A stretch of DNA of 51,863 bases from Chthonomonadaceae bacterium. Lineage in GTDB: Bacteria > Armatimonadota > Chthonomonadetes > Chthonomonadales > Chthonomonadaceae. Location: NCBI GenBank assembly GCA_027459665.1, contig DAIDHN010000006.1, positions 1 through 51,863 of the forward strand, read 5' to 3'. The translations under genes were made by a program, and so were the position numbers. The notes below the pieces were generated by a model, which was not told the DNA's origin, did no database searches, and worked only from the letters and a program-made list of their open reading frames with translations. This document shows, piece after piece, positions 25,513-34,507 of this stretch; position 1 is the first letter of the stretch; every line of letters starts with the position of its first letter.

Positions 25513-25524
25513 ATACGTTGCCAT

Positions 25525-25555
25525 GCAGGCTGTTTCCGCTCAGGATGCAGCCTGC
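25525..25555. terminator. Stem-loop at che operon end
   Basis: GCAGGCTG (25525-25532) pairs with CAGCCTGC (25548-25555) over a 15-base loop. It begins 12 bases past the cheX stop and overlaps the end of the convergent HExxH gene. Only a weak T-rich stretch follows on either side. Confidence 0.4.
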
Positions 25556-26148
25556 CTCTGTGCAGCTGCAAGGTGCTGCAAAAAGCGCAGCGACGCAGAA
25601 TCTTTCTTCTGCAGCTGGGCGCGATGCAGCAGAAAGAAGGAAAAAGCTTCTGCAAACCCTTCCCGCGCATTCACGCCAGCATATGCAGTGATTAGATGAT
25701 TTGCTCTTTTCTGCTTCTGCCATACCAGGCGGTAGGCGGAGCGCTGATGCGAATTCATTACCTGAAACCATACAAAATGGCCATACTCATGTGCAAAAAC
25801 CCGCAAAGCCTGTTCCCCGTGAAGGGTATTCAACAGGCTGATGGTCGCATCCGCACGCAGATCATAACCCCCGTTTCTATAACACCCATCCACATCCTGC
25901 ACACTTGAAACGCTGCACTCTGCAAGTGAGGCTGCCAAAGCCGTCAGCCCTTTTTTTGTGCGCAGCTGCAGCAAAACTACACGATTATTGCGAAATGCCT
26001 GGGGAATGGTATGGTAAAACGACTGCCACCGGGCCGGATGAGTTACCTCCGGCTCCGACAGCAAAACAGCCTGCACCCGCCCTGCCTGCATTAATATGAC
26101 AGTGCAGAACAGACAGAAAGCAAATGTGTTGCCAAGCTGTTTCATCAT
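25540..26148 (-). CDS. Secreted HExxH putative metallopeptidase
   Basis: 203 residues. A signal peptide is evident (MMKQLGNTFAFCLFCTVILMQAGRVQA). The mature part contains the zinc motif HEYGH in RVFAHEYGHFVWF and, about 40 residues later, REGFAEAFSFFL, whose Glu matches the third zinc ligand of gluzincin-type peptidases (HExxH ... E). The small size resembles minimal gluzincins related to anthrax lethal factor/Mlc-titration-type folds, but I cannot place it in a named family. The start is ambiguous: ATG at 26148 or 26145, GTG at 26160, none with a good ribosome site. It follows the YeeE pair by 40 bases on the same strand and may be co-transcribed. Substrate unknown; activity inferred from motifs only. 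Confidence 0.7.
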   Translation of the reverse strand: MMKQLGNTFAFCLFCTVILMQAGRVQAVLLSEPEVTHPARWQSFYHTIPQAFRNNRVVLLQLRTKKGLTALAASLAECSVSSVQDVDGCYRNGGYDLRADATISLLNTLHGEQALRVFAHEYGHFVWFQVMNSHQRSAYRLVWQKQKRANHLITAYAGVNAREGFAEAFSFFLLHRAQLQKKDSASLRFLQHLAAAQRQAAS

Positions 26149-26188
26149 TGCATCTATCACGCCGCGTTGCAGCTGCTGTGACAGCGAA

Positions 26189-26617
26189 TCATTGCCCGGC
26201 TAAAAACCTTCCCTCCAGCCAGGCGCCAAGCAGTAAGCCTGCTACAGTATACAGCAGCGGCCAGTTGCCAGCCCCAAGGCCGGCAATAGCCGGCCCAGGG
26301 CAAACTCCGCACAAACCCCAGCCTGCCCCAAAAATTGCAGCGCCGGCTATGGTTCGACAGTTTAGTACAGAAGGATGGTGCCCAAATTTTCTGCCAAACA
26401 ACGGCTGCTTCATCCACACTGGCAATACCCTGTAGGCAAGCATAACAACCCCTGCCGCGCCCCCCATTACCAGCAGCAGCCCCATGTCGTGCAGCAGCAA
26501 AAAGCTCAGCACCACCTCAGGATGAATCATGCCAGACAAGGCAAGCCCCGCTCCAAACAACGTGCCAGATGCCAGACTTGAGAAAAGTATAAGAGACGGC
26601 TTAGCAGTATTTCGCAT
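26189..26617 (-). CDS. YeeE/YedE-type transporter, second half
   Basis: 142 residues, about four membrane segments. It matches the C-terminal half of YeeE/YedE (TsuA-like) sulfur-compound transporters: LFGAGLALSGMIHPEVVLSF and the cysteine motif GAGWGLCGVCPGPAI with its two conserved cysteines. The family imports thiosulfate or related sulfur species. GAGGG lies eight bases before the ATG at 26617, one base after the stop of the partner gene, so the two halves are translationally coupled and probably form one complex. Confidence 0.87.
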   Translation of the reverse strand: MRNTAKPSLILFSSLASGTLFGAGLALSGMIHPEVVLSFLLLHDMGLLLVMGGAAGVVMLAYRVLPVWMKQPLFGRKFGHHPSVLNCRTIAGAAIFGAGWGLCGVCPGPAIAGLGAGNWPLLYTVAGLLLGAWLEGRFLAGQ

Positions 26618-26618
26618 C

Positions 26619-27086
26619 TCAAAACCCTCCCATTGCGTGCACAATATGAGCAGTAGCTATTGCCACAGTTAAAAAAGTAAGCACCGCCAGAAGCGATGGC
26701 AGCTGCAGCGAACCCAGACCGCATATTCCATGCCCCGAAGTGCATCCCCCGCTCATGCGCGTTCCAATTCCACCCAGCACCCCTCCTGCAAACAAAGCCC
26801 ACGCCGGCACTCTGGTGATCTGTACATGCATTCTGCTACAGCAAACGGTGTACAGAAACGCACCCAGAATCATTCCGGCTCCGTACATCAATCGCCAGTT
26901 TCTGGTAGTAACAAAACGTTCATGCTGAAAGTACGGTATGCGGCTGATGTAAGACCACAACGCGCTGTAGGTGGTGCTCACTCCTCCAATAAAACCGGTG
27001 AGGGCAAAAAGCAGGCTCACCCCCAAACCTATCAGTATTCCTCCTGCCAGGTAGTGCGCCCATCCATGCGGAAACAATGCTGTCAT
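26619..27086 (-). CDS. YeeE/YedE-type transporter, first half
   Basis: 155 residues, about four membrane segments. It carries LIGLGVSLLFALTGFIGGVS and the hallmark RMSGGCTSGHGICGLGSL, the cysteine-containing pore motif of YeeE/YedE transporters. Split two-gene versions are common beside sulfur dioxygenase, rhodanese or persulfide-sensing ArsR regulators, none of which is adjacent here. GAGAAGG precedes the ATG. An AT-rich palindrome at 27120-27131 upstream may be its operator. Confidence 0.88.
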   Translation of the reverse strand: MTALFPHGWAHYLAGGILIGLGVSLLFALTGFIGGVSTTYSALWSYISRIPYFQHERFVTTRNWRLMYGAGMILGAFLYTVCCSRMHVQITRVPAWALFAGGVLGGIGTRMSGGCTSGHGICGLGSLQLPSLLAVLTFLTVAIATAHIVHAMGGF

Positions 27087-27119
27087 AACTTATAACCTTC
27101 TCAATATATATTTTTATAC

Positions 27120-27131
27120 ATATTATAATAT
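27120..27131. promoter_or_regulatory. AT-rich palindrome upstream of YeeE pair
   Basis: ATATTATAATAT is a perfect 12-bp palindrome 34 bases upstream of the transporter start, within a very AT-rich run (27100-27131) that also offers TATAAT-like -10 sequences on the minus strand. ArsR-family sulfide sensors of the BigR/SqrR type bind AT-rich dyads near such genes, so an operator is plausible; no regulator gene is in the window. Confidence 0.4.
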
Positions 27132-27290
27132 CTCATAAACAGCATTCCTGCCTAAAAGTGCGCTCTGTTGAAAAAACCTGTTACCGGGCAGCAACAGCCT
27201 GTGAGAATGCAGTGCTGCTGCAGACCACAGTCGGCCAGCCGCTTCCGTACTTGACAGAAACAGGGCTTCCATGCCATATTATACTATCGA

Positions 27291-27367
<77 letters not shown>

Positions 27368-27820
27368 ATTGTACAAGTGGTTAAGCATGCATGCTATGCC
27401 ACAGCCGTTTCATCAATGTGCAGGTGCGTTTGCAATTGAACCCATTCGCATAATATTCCTGCCCCCCTGCGTTTTCACACAGCCACTCTCAAGGCGGTTC
27501 CTGTCGCTTCACTGCTTCCCATCGCTGCCAACTCCTCGCCGAAAGCGACGTAGCTGCAGCTGTATGTTGCCAGGCCAGCAGCGCTCGCAGGCACACCCGT
27601 GCTACCCTGGCTGTCGTAGCCGTAGCAGCTGCTCACGCCCCCCCGCGAGCCTGGCTCAACACGCTGCAAAAGCCGCCGGGAAGACAGGTATACAGAGCAT
27701 CTGGCTGCAGCGAGGAACCCGCCTCCCAAAGCAGGCTCTCGCCATCCTATACATAGTTCGTCACAACGCCAGCCGATACCACCTGCTGCGCACGCAACCC
27801 GTCCGCGCAAAAATTCTAGC
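27368..27820 (+). other. Gene-free stretch, probably decayed GH127 5' end
   Basis: No intact frame with family resemblance spans this stretch. Just before the recognisable GH127 part, one frame at about 27745-27820 reads RHNASRYHLLRTQPVRAKILA, which loosely resembles the N-terminal N-x2-YLL-x-PxRLLA block of GH127 enzymes. If so, roughly 100-120 codons between that block and 27821 have been deleted. The rest is unassigned. Confidence 0.3.
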
Positions 27821-29306
27821 GATGCATATCTGCTGTGCGGAGACACAACTGCTCGCAGCGTACTCATCAAACTCTGCGACTGGGCAGGCCATATAACTGC
27901 AAAACTTACCCCGCAGCAGTGGCAGGAAATGCTGGGGCCGCCCGAAAAAATGGGGGATTTGGCGGCCCGCACGAGGTACTGGCAGATGTGTATGCATTCA
28001 CCGGAGAAAAAAAGTATCTGAAGCTGGCCGAAAAATTTCGACACAACATTGTGTTTGAACCAATGCTGCATGGCGACAGCATGTTTTTAAACAAACACCA
28101 TGCAAATACCGAAATACCCAAATTCATCGGTTACGAGCGCATATACCAGCTCACAGGCGACATGCAATGGCACAATGCTGCCCGCTTCTTCTGGGAAGAG
28201 GTTGCCCTCCATCGCACATGGGCCAACGGCGGAACAAGCCAGTGGGAGCATTTTTTTAATCCGGCGCACAACGAGGCAAAGGTAAATGAAACATGCGGCC
28301 CAGAAACCTGCTGCCCCTACAACATGCTCAAACTAACGCAGCAGCTCTATACACGCCAGCCGCATGCTGCATATATCGACTACTGCGAACAGGCGCTTTA
28401 CAACAGCATTCTGCCATCGCTGGCCCCTGGGGGAGGATTCGTATACTACACATCCATGCGGCCTGGCAACTTCCGCCGCTTCTCACGCCCCTTCGATGCG
28501 TTCTGGTGCGACGTGGGAACAGGCATGGAAAACCACGGCAAATACGGTGAAATGATTTATGCCGCAGATAAACAGCAGCTGTATATAAACCTGTTTATCC
28601 CCTCTGTTCTAACCTGGAAAGACATGGTGGTAAGACAGGAGACTACATTCCCTGCTGAAACACGCACTCAAATCACACTGGAATTAAAACAAAACCGCCG
28701 ATTCACACTCAGTCTGCGGCAGCCAGCATGGGCAAAAGCACAAAAAGTGATAATCATGGTGAATCACCAGCCTGTCTCTGCTCCAGCTAATGCAGACGGT
28801 TACTGGCGCATTACGCGACTCTGGAAATCTGGGGATTGCGTTGAAATGTCGCTGCCAATGCAAATCACTGCCCGCCGGCTGCCTCACAGCCCAGACCACG
28901 CTGCTTTTTTTTACGGGCCAGTGCTGCTTGCAGGTCTGCTTGGCACAGACGGCCTGGAACGGTCAGATTTTTACGAAGGAGGAAACAATACAGACGCAGC
29001 AAATCAGCTGGCTGCAAAACCGCTTCCGTTGACCGATGTGCCAACTTTTTAGGGAATATTGCACAGGCTGCAAATTATATTGCCCCGGTTCATGGCCAAC
29101 CCCTCACTTTTCACACTGTTGGCCCAGTCACTCACGGGCCAGTTACTCTGGTTCCTTTTTACCACACTCATTTTGAACGCTATGCACTCTACTGACCGTT
29201 TCAACCCCCTGATGCACCGGCGCACCAGAAAAAATAGACCGCATCGCCGGCAAAACAACCTCATCAAAATACAAATCGTACACTTCACTGCGCTTTCATG
29301 CAGGTT
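27821..29306 (+). pseudogene. Broken GH127 beta-L-arabinofuranosidase-like gene
   Basis: The reading frame is split into at least four pieces. Piece 1 (27821 to ~27940) reads DAYLLCGDTTARSVLIKLC. Piece 2 (~27945-29052) has GGPHEVLADVYAFTGEKKYL, HHANTEIPKFIGYER, ETCCPYNMLKL, FWCDVGTGMENHGKYGE and YINLFIPSVLTW, all GH127 signatures including the conserved cysteines. Piece 3 (~29053-29192) reads TLVPFYHTHFERYALY and then hits TGA where the family has Trp. Piece 4 (~29237-29306) reads DRIAG...SLRFHAG. Each switch corresponds to one missing base, near A6 (27946), T5 (29046) and A6 (29229) runs. The start is missing too. The enzyme would have removed beta-L-arabinofuranose or related sugars. Lost gene is the likelier reading; run-length sequencing error could explain part of it. 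Confidence 0.85.
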
Positions 29307-29335
29307 AGTGCCCTGCATGCATCTGGCAGGCACTT
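29307..29335 (-). terminator. Stem-loop downstream of the GGDEF gene
   Basis: AGTGC(C)CTGC at 29307-29316 pairs with GCAGGCACT ending at 29334, nine pairs with one bulge, 17 bases past the stop of the diguanylate cyclase gene. There is no clear T-run on the minus strand, so termination is uncertain. Confidence 0.3.
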
Positions 29336-29351
29336 ATGTACCATAGCAGCA

Positions 29352-31088
29352 TCAGAATGGCAGTTCATCCAGCTCATCAATATGCGTTACCCTGTCTCTG
29401 CCGCTTTTTTTGCTCGCATACAACGCCTTGTCCGCCGAATCTATCAGTTCCTGTGCTGTTGTCATGAAGGTCTGAAAGGTTGCTACGCCAAAACTGCCGC
29501 TCACTTTACGAAGCGGCCAATGCTCCTGCTTCAATGAATGGCGGCACCGTTCCGCAACTTCCAGCGCACCGGTCTTCAATGTCTCAGGCAGTATCAGCAC
29601 AAACTCTTCGCCGCCGTAACGAGCAACAAAATCTGCTTCCCTAACGGTCTCCTGCAATATCTCTGCCACTCGCTTCAAAACATTGTCGCCTTCGGGGTGC
29701 CCAAATTCATCGTTAAATGTTTTGAACTTATCTACATCAACCAAAACTACCGAAAACACTTGTCCATAGCGCTGGCAGCGCTGCCACTCAAGAGCCAGGC
29801 GCTCCTGAAATGCTCTGTGGTTGGCTATGCCAGTCAAAGCATCCTGTGTAGCCAAAGCCTGCAGTTTTCTGTTCATCTCCTCAAGTTCGTACCGCTGAGC
29901 CTCCAGTTCCGCAGCCTGCTGATTTACCAGCAGAACCTGTTTTTCCATCTGGTCATGCATTTGCAGCAATACCGCCTGCTGTTCCACCAGCTGCAGGTTT
30001 GCCTCTTCCAGCCAGTCATTTATCCCCTCAATTTTTTGCTGTGCTTTTATGCTGTCGCTAATATCCATCAGCAGCCCAACAATGCGCAGCGGGGTTCCAT
30101 TTTCTGCAAGCACAGGGCGGGTAACACTCTGGCACCAGCGCCAGGTACCGTTGCGCTGGCGTATGCGTATCACCTTTTCATAGCACTCTCCCGTTTGAAA
30201 GGCTCTGTGCCGAAGCTCAAGCAGTTCTTTCAGGTCATCAGGGTGATACTGCTGCAAAATCTCTTCCAGCGGCGGTGGGGTCGAGGCAACCGGCCGATCG
30301 AAAAGCAGATAAACCTCACCCGACCATCGCAATTCGCGGGTAAGGCAGTTGTACTCATAACTGCCCAGATGAGCCATCTTGTGTACTTCAGAAAGATGTG
30401 CTTCGTTTCTGCGCAGCGTCTGTTCCATTGCAACGTACTCAGAAACGTCTGTGGCAGCCAGCGATAAAAAAAATTCATTGTCATCTGTATGAAGCGTTAC
30501 CACCTGAGAAGCAAAAATTTCTTTGCCCGAACCATCCGTCAGTTCAGTTTTTCCACGCCACCTTCCCCGCTGAACCGCACACGGAAATGCTTCCTGCATC
30601 AACAGATGGCAGCTGCAGGGGCTGTAAAAATCTGACAAGCTGTATTGTTTCGCTGCTGTATCATCCAGCATAAGCTTCTTCATGGCGCTGTTTACATAAA
30701 GCAGCTCGCCATTCAAACGGGCAATAGCCACATAGTTAGCTCCCGCCTCTACCGCAAGTACCAATTTCCCAATGGTATTTTCATATTCAGACTTTGCAGT
30801 TTTTTCCTGCACAAACCACCATTCATCGCTGCCAGCACGGCAGACTGTGCATTCTATCTCTTTTGCTGCACCCAGGCAGTTTGCAATGGTGGTGCTGGAA
30901 AAGTATGTCCCATCTGTGTGTTTATACGCTTCATACCGAGTACGCATCTCTACGGCATGCTCGCCGTACAGCAAAGCAAACCACTTGTCCAAATCACAAA
31001 GTTCTTCAGCAGAATACCCGGTGAGCGCTTCCACTACCGGGTGCATATATATTTTGTTATCTTGCACTAAAAACGAGCATGCCAGCAT
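29352..31088 (-). CDS. PAS-PAS-PAS GGDEF diguanylate cyclase
   Basis: 578 residues, no membrane segment. Three PAS-like regions (residues ~1-95, ~105-225, ~235-350; the last with WSGEVYLLFDRP ... RIRQRNGTWRWCQSVTRPV and a PAC-type LLMDISDSIKAQQ end) are followed by a coiled coil (~355-415) and a GGDEF domain (~420-570). The active-site motif is GGEEF, and the inhibitory I-site RxxD is present five residues before it (READ-FVARY-GGEEF), so the enzyme should make c-di-GMP and be product-inhibited. Substrate residues in VDKFKTFNDEFGHPEGD are intact. AGAGGA lies eight bases before the ATG. It appears monocistronic. Ligands of the PAS domains are unknown. No EAL, HD-GYP or PilZ protein is nearby. 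Confidence 0.95.
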   Translation of the reverse strand: MLACSFLVQDNKIYMHPVVEALTGYSAEELCDLDKWFALLYGEHAVEMRTRYEAYKHTDGTYFSSTTIANCLGAAKEIECTVCRAGSDEWWFVQEKTAKSEYENTIGKLVLAVEAGANYVAIARLNGELLYVNSAMKKLMLDDTAAKQYSLSDFYSPCSCHLLMQEAFPCAVQRGRWRGKTELTDGSGKEIFASQVVTLHTDDNEFFLSLAATDVSEYVAMEQTLRRNEAHLSEVHKMAHLGSYEYNCLTRELRWSGEVYLLFDRPVASTPPPLEEILQQYHPDDLKELLELRHRAFQTGECYEKVIRIRQRNGTWRWCQSVTRPVLAENGTPLRIVGLLMDISDSIKAQQKIEGINDWLEEANLQLVEQQAVLLQMHDQMEKQVLLVNQQAAELEAQRYELEEMNRKLQALATQDALTGIANHRAFQERLALEWQRCQRYGQVFSVVLVDVDKFKTFNDEFGHPEGDNVLKRVAEILQETVREADFVARYGGEEFVLILPETLKTGALEVAERCRHSLKQEHWPLRKVSGSFGVATFQTFMTTAQELIDSADKALYASKKSGRDRVTHIDELDELPF

Positions 31089-31314
31089 ACTTTACATCCT
31101 CTGTCGTTCTGTTGTATCACACTCTTCAAACAGCCTGTGCAAGGCATAAGCAGACATGGGAAATTCAGCATGAAACTGTTAGTCATTTTCGGCAAAAAAA
31201 CCCGGTTTGTTTATCTCTGCCGGTACTCTAAGCAAAAAATTGTGATACAGCAGCGGTCAGGAGGTTGTGTAGGCGAGCGTACAGTGCCATATGCCTATAA
31301 AAGGGCAAACACGC

Positions 31315-32997
31315 TCAGCGCTGCGTGTCATAATCCAACAGGCCTTCTACATTTTTTTGCACAGATGCAAATGGCAGATTCCAGAATGATGAAGCACGAA
31401 AAACATTGCGAAGCAAAGTAACCTGCTCACATTCGTTCAGGCGAATGGGGTTTACTTTAGTAGTTGTTTGCGGCCAGGTTTTTGCAGCCTCCAGCAAATT
31501 CCCTTCTACAACAAAATGCTTCCCCCACTCCAGCACAATGTCTCCCTGATAGTTGCTTCTAAAACGGTTGTTTTCTATCGTCACATAACTGTTGCCCGCT
31601 GCCCCATGCCCATGCACCCACAGTGCCGGCCCTCCATAAGAAGCACCGCCATTGTAGGCAATATAATTGTTGCGCACCATTACGCGGTGTACATAGTCTG
31701 CCTCGCCCCAGTAATACTCAGGACCAAGGCTGACCGCAGACATGCCGCAGTGCTGTATAGAATTATCCTCTATCAGCCCTCGGTCAGATTTGGCAAGTAT
31801 CCCCCTGGAACGGGTATCTCCGATATGGCACCCAATAATTTTGTACCCCTCCCCATTGCAGGCCGGATTACTGAACTTTGCTCCCGCAGGCACAGGCAGG
31901 CTCTGTGCAAGAGTAACCGTGGTGGTGCCGTTGGCATTCTGTTTCACTGCTGTAACCAGCACATCTGCGTAAAACCCGTCTGCTGCCGAAATGCGTATCT
32001 TTTGCCCTGCAGCTGCATTGTTTCCTGCCGGCTTATCTGTGGTGAAAGTGTCTCCATCAACGCTTTTTATGTTGGTAAAATACCCATGTATTGCAATACA
32101 GTCATCCAGAAACACTCCATGAAACTGGCACGCTTCTATATCAGGCCCAGGGTTTGAGCCAGTCATATGCATGCCATCTGCCGAATTGGTAACCAGCAGA
32201 GGCTGCTTTGCCCCAGGCGGTGGCGGTCCGGTTTTCCAGGTGCAGTGCAGATAATGGTTGCCCCCGCCGCCTTCCTCGCGTATCGGGGCAAAGCCATTGC
32301 GTTCAAGGGTGACATTTTTCATCACGCAGTTGTGGCAGTTAATCAGGTGCAGCTTAATGGGTGCATTGCCATAACGTCCCACCAGCCAGTCGCCCGGCGT
32401 AAGCAATATGTGCGGAGTATTAAAGTTTATCTTCCACTCTCCCGCAGCAGCAGGAGATACCTGCGGATTGTAATAGTCTCCATCACCGGCTTTGAGTTTA
32501 TGCGTATTCTGATCTACTACGTTGATGGCGCCAGGAAAACGACTTGTACCTGCCGGCAGGCTGGGGTACCCGCTGTCAGGTTTCCACAACGCAGACACAT
32601 TTCCCCGGGAATCTTTTTCTACAGAAACTATGCGCCCCTGGTAGCAGGTAACTGCATTCTGGGTGATAACCCCGCCTTTCAAGGTTACATCACGGCATCT
32701 ATTGAAAACGAAACATTCTTCACCCCACTGTACGCCAGTGAGAATAAGCGTCGCGCCTGTGGCATCTATCGTGACATTTTTCCAGCCAATGCATTCAAAC
32801 AAGGGCTGTCCTGTATTGGGAAGCAGATATACTCCTGGCCGTATAACAATCGTACTTGCTCCGGCATGATAGGCTGCCTGCACTTCTTTCGGCAGGCTGT
32901 CTGCCTGTTGTGCAACACCGATTACCACACGCTGCACACACATTGCCCTGTGTGCAAGCAGACACATTGCAAGTATGCATGCCAGTAATTTTTTTAT
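31315..32997 (-). CDS. Secreted right-handed beta-helix protein
   Basis: About 561 residues. After a signal peptide (KKLLACILAMCLLAHRAMC) the sequence begins like a pectate-lyase/pectinesterase superhelix (STIVIRPGVYLLPNT, NVTIDATGATLILTG) and continues with parallel beta-helix coils (GLIEDNSIQHCGMSAV, VMVRNNYIAYNGG, YVTIENNRFRSNYQGDIVL). Such proteins bind or cleave polysaccharides outside the cell; no catalytic family signature is certain. The start is unusual: GAGGGGG is ideally placed before an ATA at 32995-32997, giving M-K-K-L-L. The nearest accepted in-frame starts are TTG codons at 33036 and 33078, which would add a non-signal extension inside hslU; an ATG at 32967 would truncate the signal peptide. 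It lies just downstream of hslU on the same strand. Confidence 0.82.
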   Translation of the reverse strand: MKKLLACILAMCLLAHRAMCVQRVVIGVAQQADSLPKEVQAAYHAGASTIVIRPGVYLLPNTGQPLFECIGWKNVTIDATGATLILTGVQWGEECFVFNRCRDVTLKGGVITQNAVTCYQGRIVSVEKDSRGNVSALWKPDSGYPSLPAGTSRFPGAINVVDQNTHKLKAGDGDYYNPQVSPAAAGEWKINFNTPHILLTPGDWLVGRYGNAPIKLHLINCHNCVMKNVTLERNGFAPIREEGGGGNHYLHCTWKTGPPPPGAKQPLLVTNSADGMHMTGSNPGPDIEACQFHGVFLDDCIAIHGYFTNIKSVDGDTFTTDKPAGNNAAAGQKIRISAADGFYADVLVTAVKQNANGTTTVTLAQSLPVPAGAKFSNPACNGEGYKIIGCHIGDTRSRGILAKSDRGLIEDNSIQHCGMSAVSLGPEYYWGEADYVHRVMVRNNYIAYNGGASYGGPALWVHGHGAAGNSYVTIENNRFRSNYQGDIVLEWGKHFVVEGNLLEAAKTWPQTTTKVNPIRLNECEQVTLLRNVFRASSFWNLPFASVQKNVEGLLDYDTQR

Positions 32998-33016
32998 GCC
33001 GTCCCCCTCGTTTGCA

Positions 33017-34507
33017 TCACAATATGTAGCGGCCAATATCCTGGCTTTGCACGAGATCTGCCAGCTCTCTCTGCACAAAATCTCTATCTATGCACAAAAG
33101 CTGCGATTCCAGATCAGGTGCTCGAAACGAAACATCAGCAAGCAGCTTCTCCATCAGAGTATGCAGTCTGCGTGCGCCAATGTTTTCGCTGGTTCTGTTC
33201 ACTTCAGCAGCCAGCTTTGCTATCTCCTGAATCGCATCCTCCTGAAACTCAAGCACAATACCTTCGGTTGCCAGCAGAGCGGCATACTGACGGGTAAGCG
33301 CATTTTTGGGTTCGGTGAGAATGCGCTGGAAGTCTTCCTCAGTCAGGCTTTCCAGCTCTACTCTGATGGGCAGCCTGCCCTGCAGTTCCGGTATCAGGTC
33401 GGATGGGCGGGAAAGGTGAAAAGCGCCAGCTGCAATAAACAGCACGTGGTCTGTTTTCACTGGCCCATATCGGGTACTCACAGTACTGCCTTCTATAATC
33501 GGCAGAATATCGCGCTGCACGCCTTCCCTCGAAACATTGGGGCCGTTGTGCCCGGATCCGCCGGCAATCTTGTCTATTTCATCTACAAATATAATGCCGT
33601 CCTGCTCTGCTCTCTGAATAGCCTCCTGTGTCACTCCCTCACGGTCTATCAGGTTTTGGGCTTCTTCTCTGGCAAGCAGTTCCCGTGCTTCCCCTATAGT
33701 GGTTTTGCGCGCCTTGCTCCGTTTTGGCCCATACACAGGCATCTCCCCCGAATCCATCTCTTCCATGCCAGCAGGAAACATCTGCATAAAAGGCGAGGGC
33801 TGGTTTTCCATCAGTTCTATGGTAATTTCCTGGTTATCCAGCGCCCCGGAAAGAAGCTGGCCGCGAATCCTTTCGCGTATCCGTTCCACGCGTACTTTGT
33901 CTTGCCGCGCCTCTTCGCTCTGCTCAGCAGTAGGGGGAATGTCTGCTGCAGATTCTTCCTGCGGCGCTGCTGCAGTCTGTACATTCTGCCCCAGCATCTG
34001 CCCCAGCATCTGCCGAATAGCATGAGCTACATCCTGATGCTCACTCTCTGACTGTTTCCCTCTTTTTGATCTTGACGACGGAAACGGCTGTAAAATATCC
34101 AGAATACGCTGAATAGCACGCTCTTCTGCCTGCGGGCGCACCGCTTCCACTTTCTCATTTTCCACCAAGCGTATTGCCATCTGCACCAAATCGCGCACCA
34201 TGCTGTCTACATTGCGCCCTACGTAGCCCACTTCTGTAAACTTGGTAGCCTCTACCTTCAAAAAAGGGGCGCGAGCCAGAACTGCCAGCCTGCGCGCAAT
34301 TTCTGTCTTCCCAACGCCGGTAGAACCAATCATCAATATGTTTTTAGGTATTACCTCATCACGCATATCTGTAGGTAGCCTGCGCCGGCGGTAACGGTCG
34401 CGCAAGGCAACTGCCACAGCGCGTTTGGCAGCTTTCTGCCCTACTATATACTTATCTAGTTCTGCTACAATCTGCGCCGGCGTCAATGCTTCCATGTTCT
34501 CACTCAT
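33017..34507 (-). CDS. hslU: HslU, ATPase subunit of HslUV protease
   Basis: 496 residues. HslU unfolds proteins and feeds them into the HslV peptidase, in the cytoplasm. N-terminus: [17 protein letters not shown]; Walker [12 protein letters not shown]; pore loop GYVGR; Walker [13 protein letters not shown]; arginine-finger region GRLPIRVEL; the C-terminal GRYIL tail, which docks into HslV in the family, is intact. The intermediate I-domain is longer than usual (typical total ~440-460) and carries a short repeat QMLGQMLGQ encoded by a 12-base tandem duplication near 33990. The start overlaps the scpB stop as ATGA; an ATG four codons later is possible. No hslV lies beside it. Confidence 0.95.
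   Translation of the reverse strand: MSENMEALTPAQIVAELDKYIVGQKAAKRAVAVALRDRYRRRRLPTDMRDEVIPKNILMIGSTGVGKTEIARRLAVLARAPFLKVEATKFTEVGYVGRNVDSMVRDLVQMAIRLVENEKVEAVRPQAEERAIQRILDILQPFPSSRSKRGKQSESEHQDVAHAIRQMLGQMLGQNVQTAAAPQEESAADIPPTAEQSEEARQDKVRVERIRERIRGQLLSGALDNQEITIELMENQPSPFMQMFPAGMEEMDSGEMPVYGPKRSKARKTTIGEARELLAREEAQNLIDREGVTQEAIQRAEQDGIIFVDEIDKIAGGSGHNGPNVSREGVQRDILPIIEGSTVSTRYGPVKTDHVLFIAAGAFHLSRPSDLIPELQGRLPIRVELESLTEEDFQRILTEPKNALTRQYAALLATEGIVLEFQEDAIQEIAKLAAEVNRTSENIGARRLHTLMEKLLADVSFRAPDLESQLLCIDRDFVQRELADLVQSQDIGRYIL

Noticed and set aside
27835-29052. 405-codon frame as an intact GH127 gene
   Set aside because: GH127 homology continues in other frames on both sides, and the first 40 or so residues of this frame are unrelated to the family, so it is a fragment.
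29538-30467. 309-codon plus-strand open frame
   Set aside because: Antisense shadow of the PAS-GGDEF gene; composition is typical of a reversed coding frame.
31468-32988. Plus-strand open frames of 229 and 273 codons
   Set aside because: Both are antisense to the beta-helix protein and show no domain.
32975-34051. 358-codon plus-strand open frame
   Set aside because: It lies wholly antisense to hslU, which has full family motifs; the plus-strand product is Cys/His/Leu-rich with no domain and no ribosome site.
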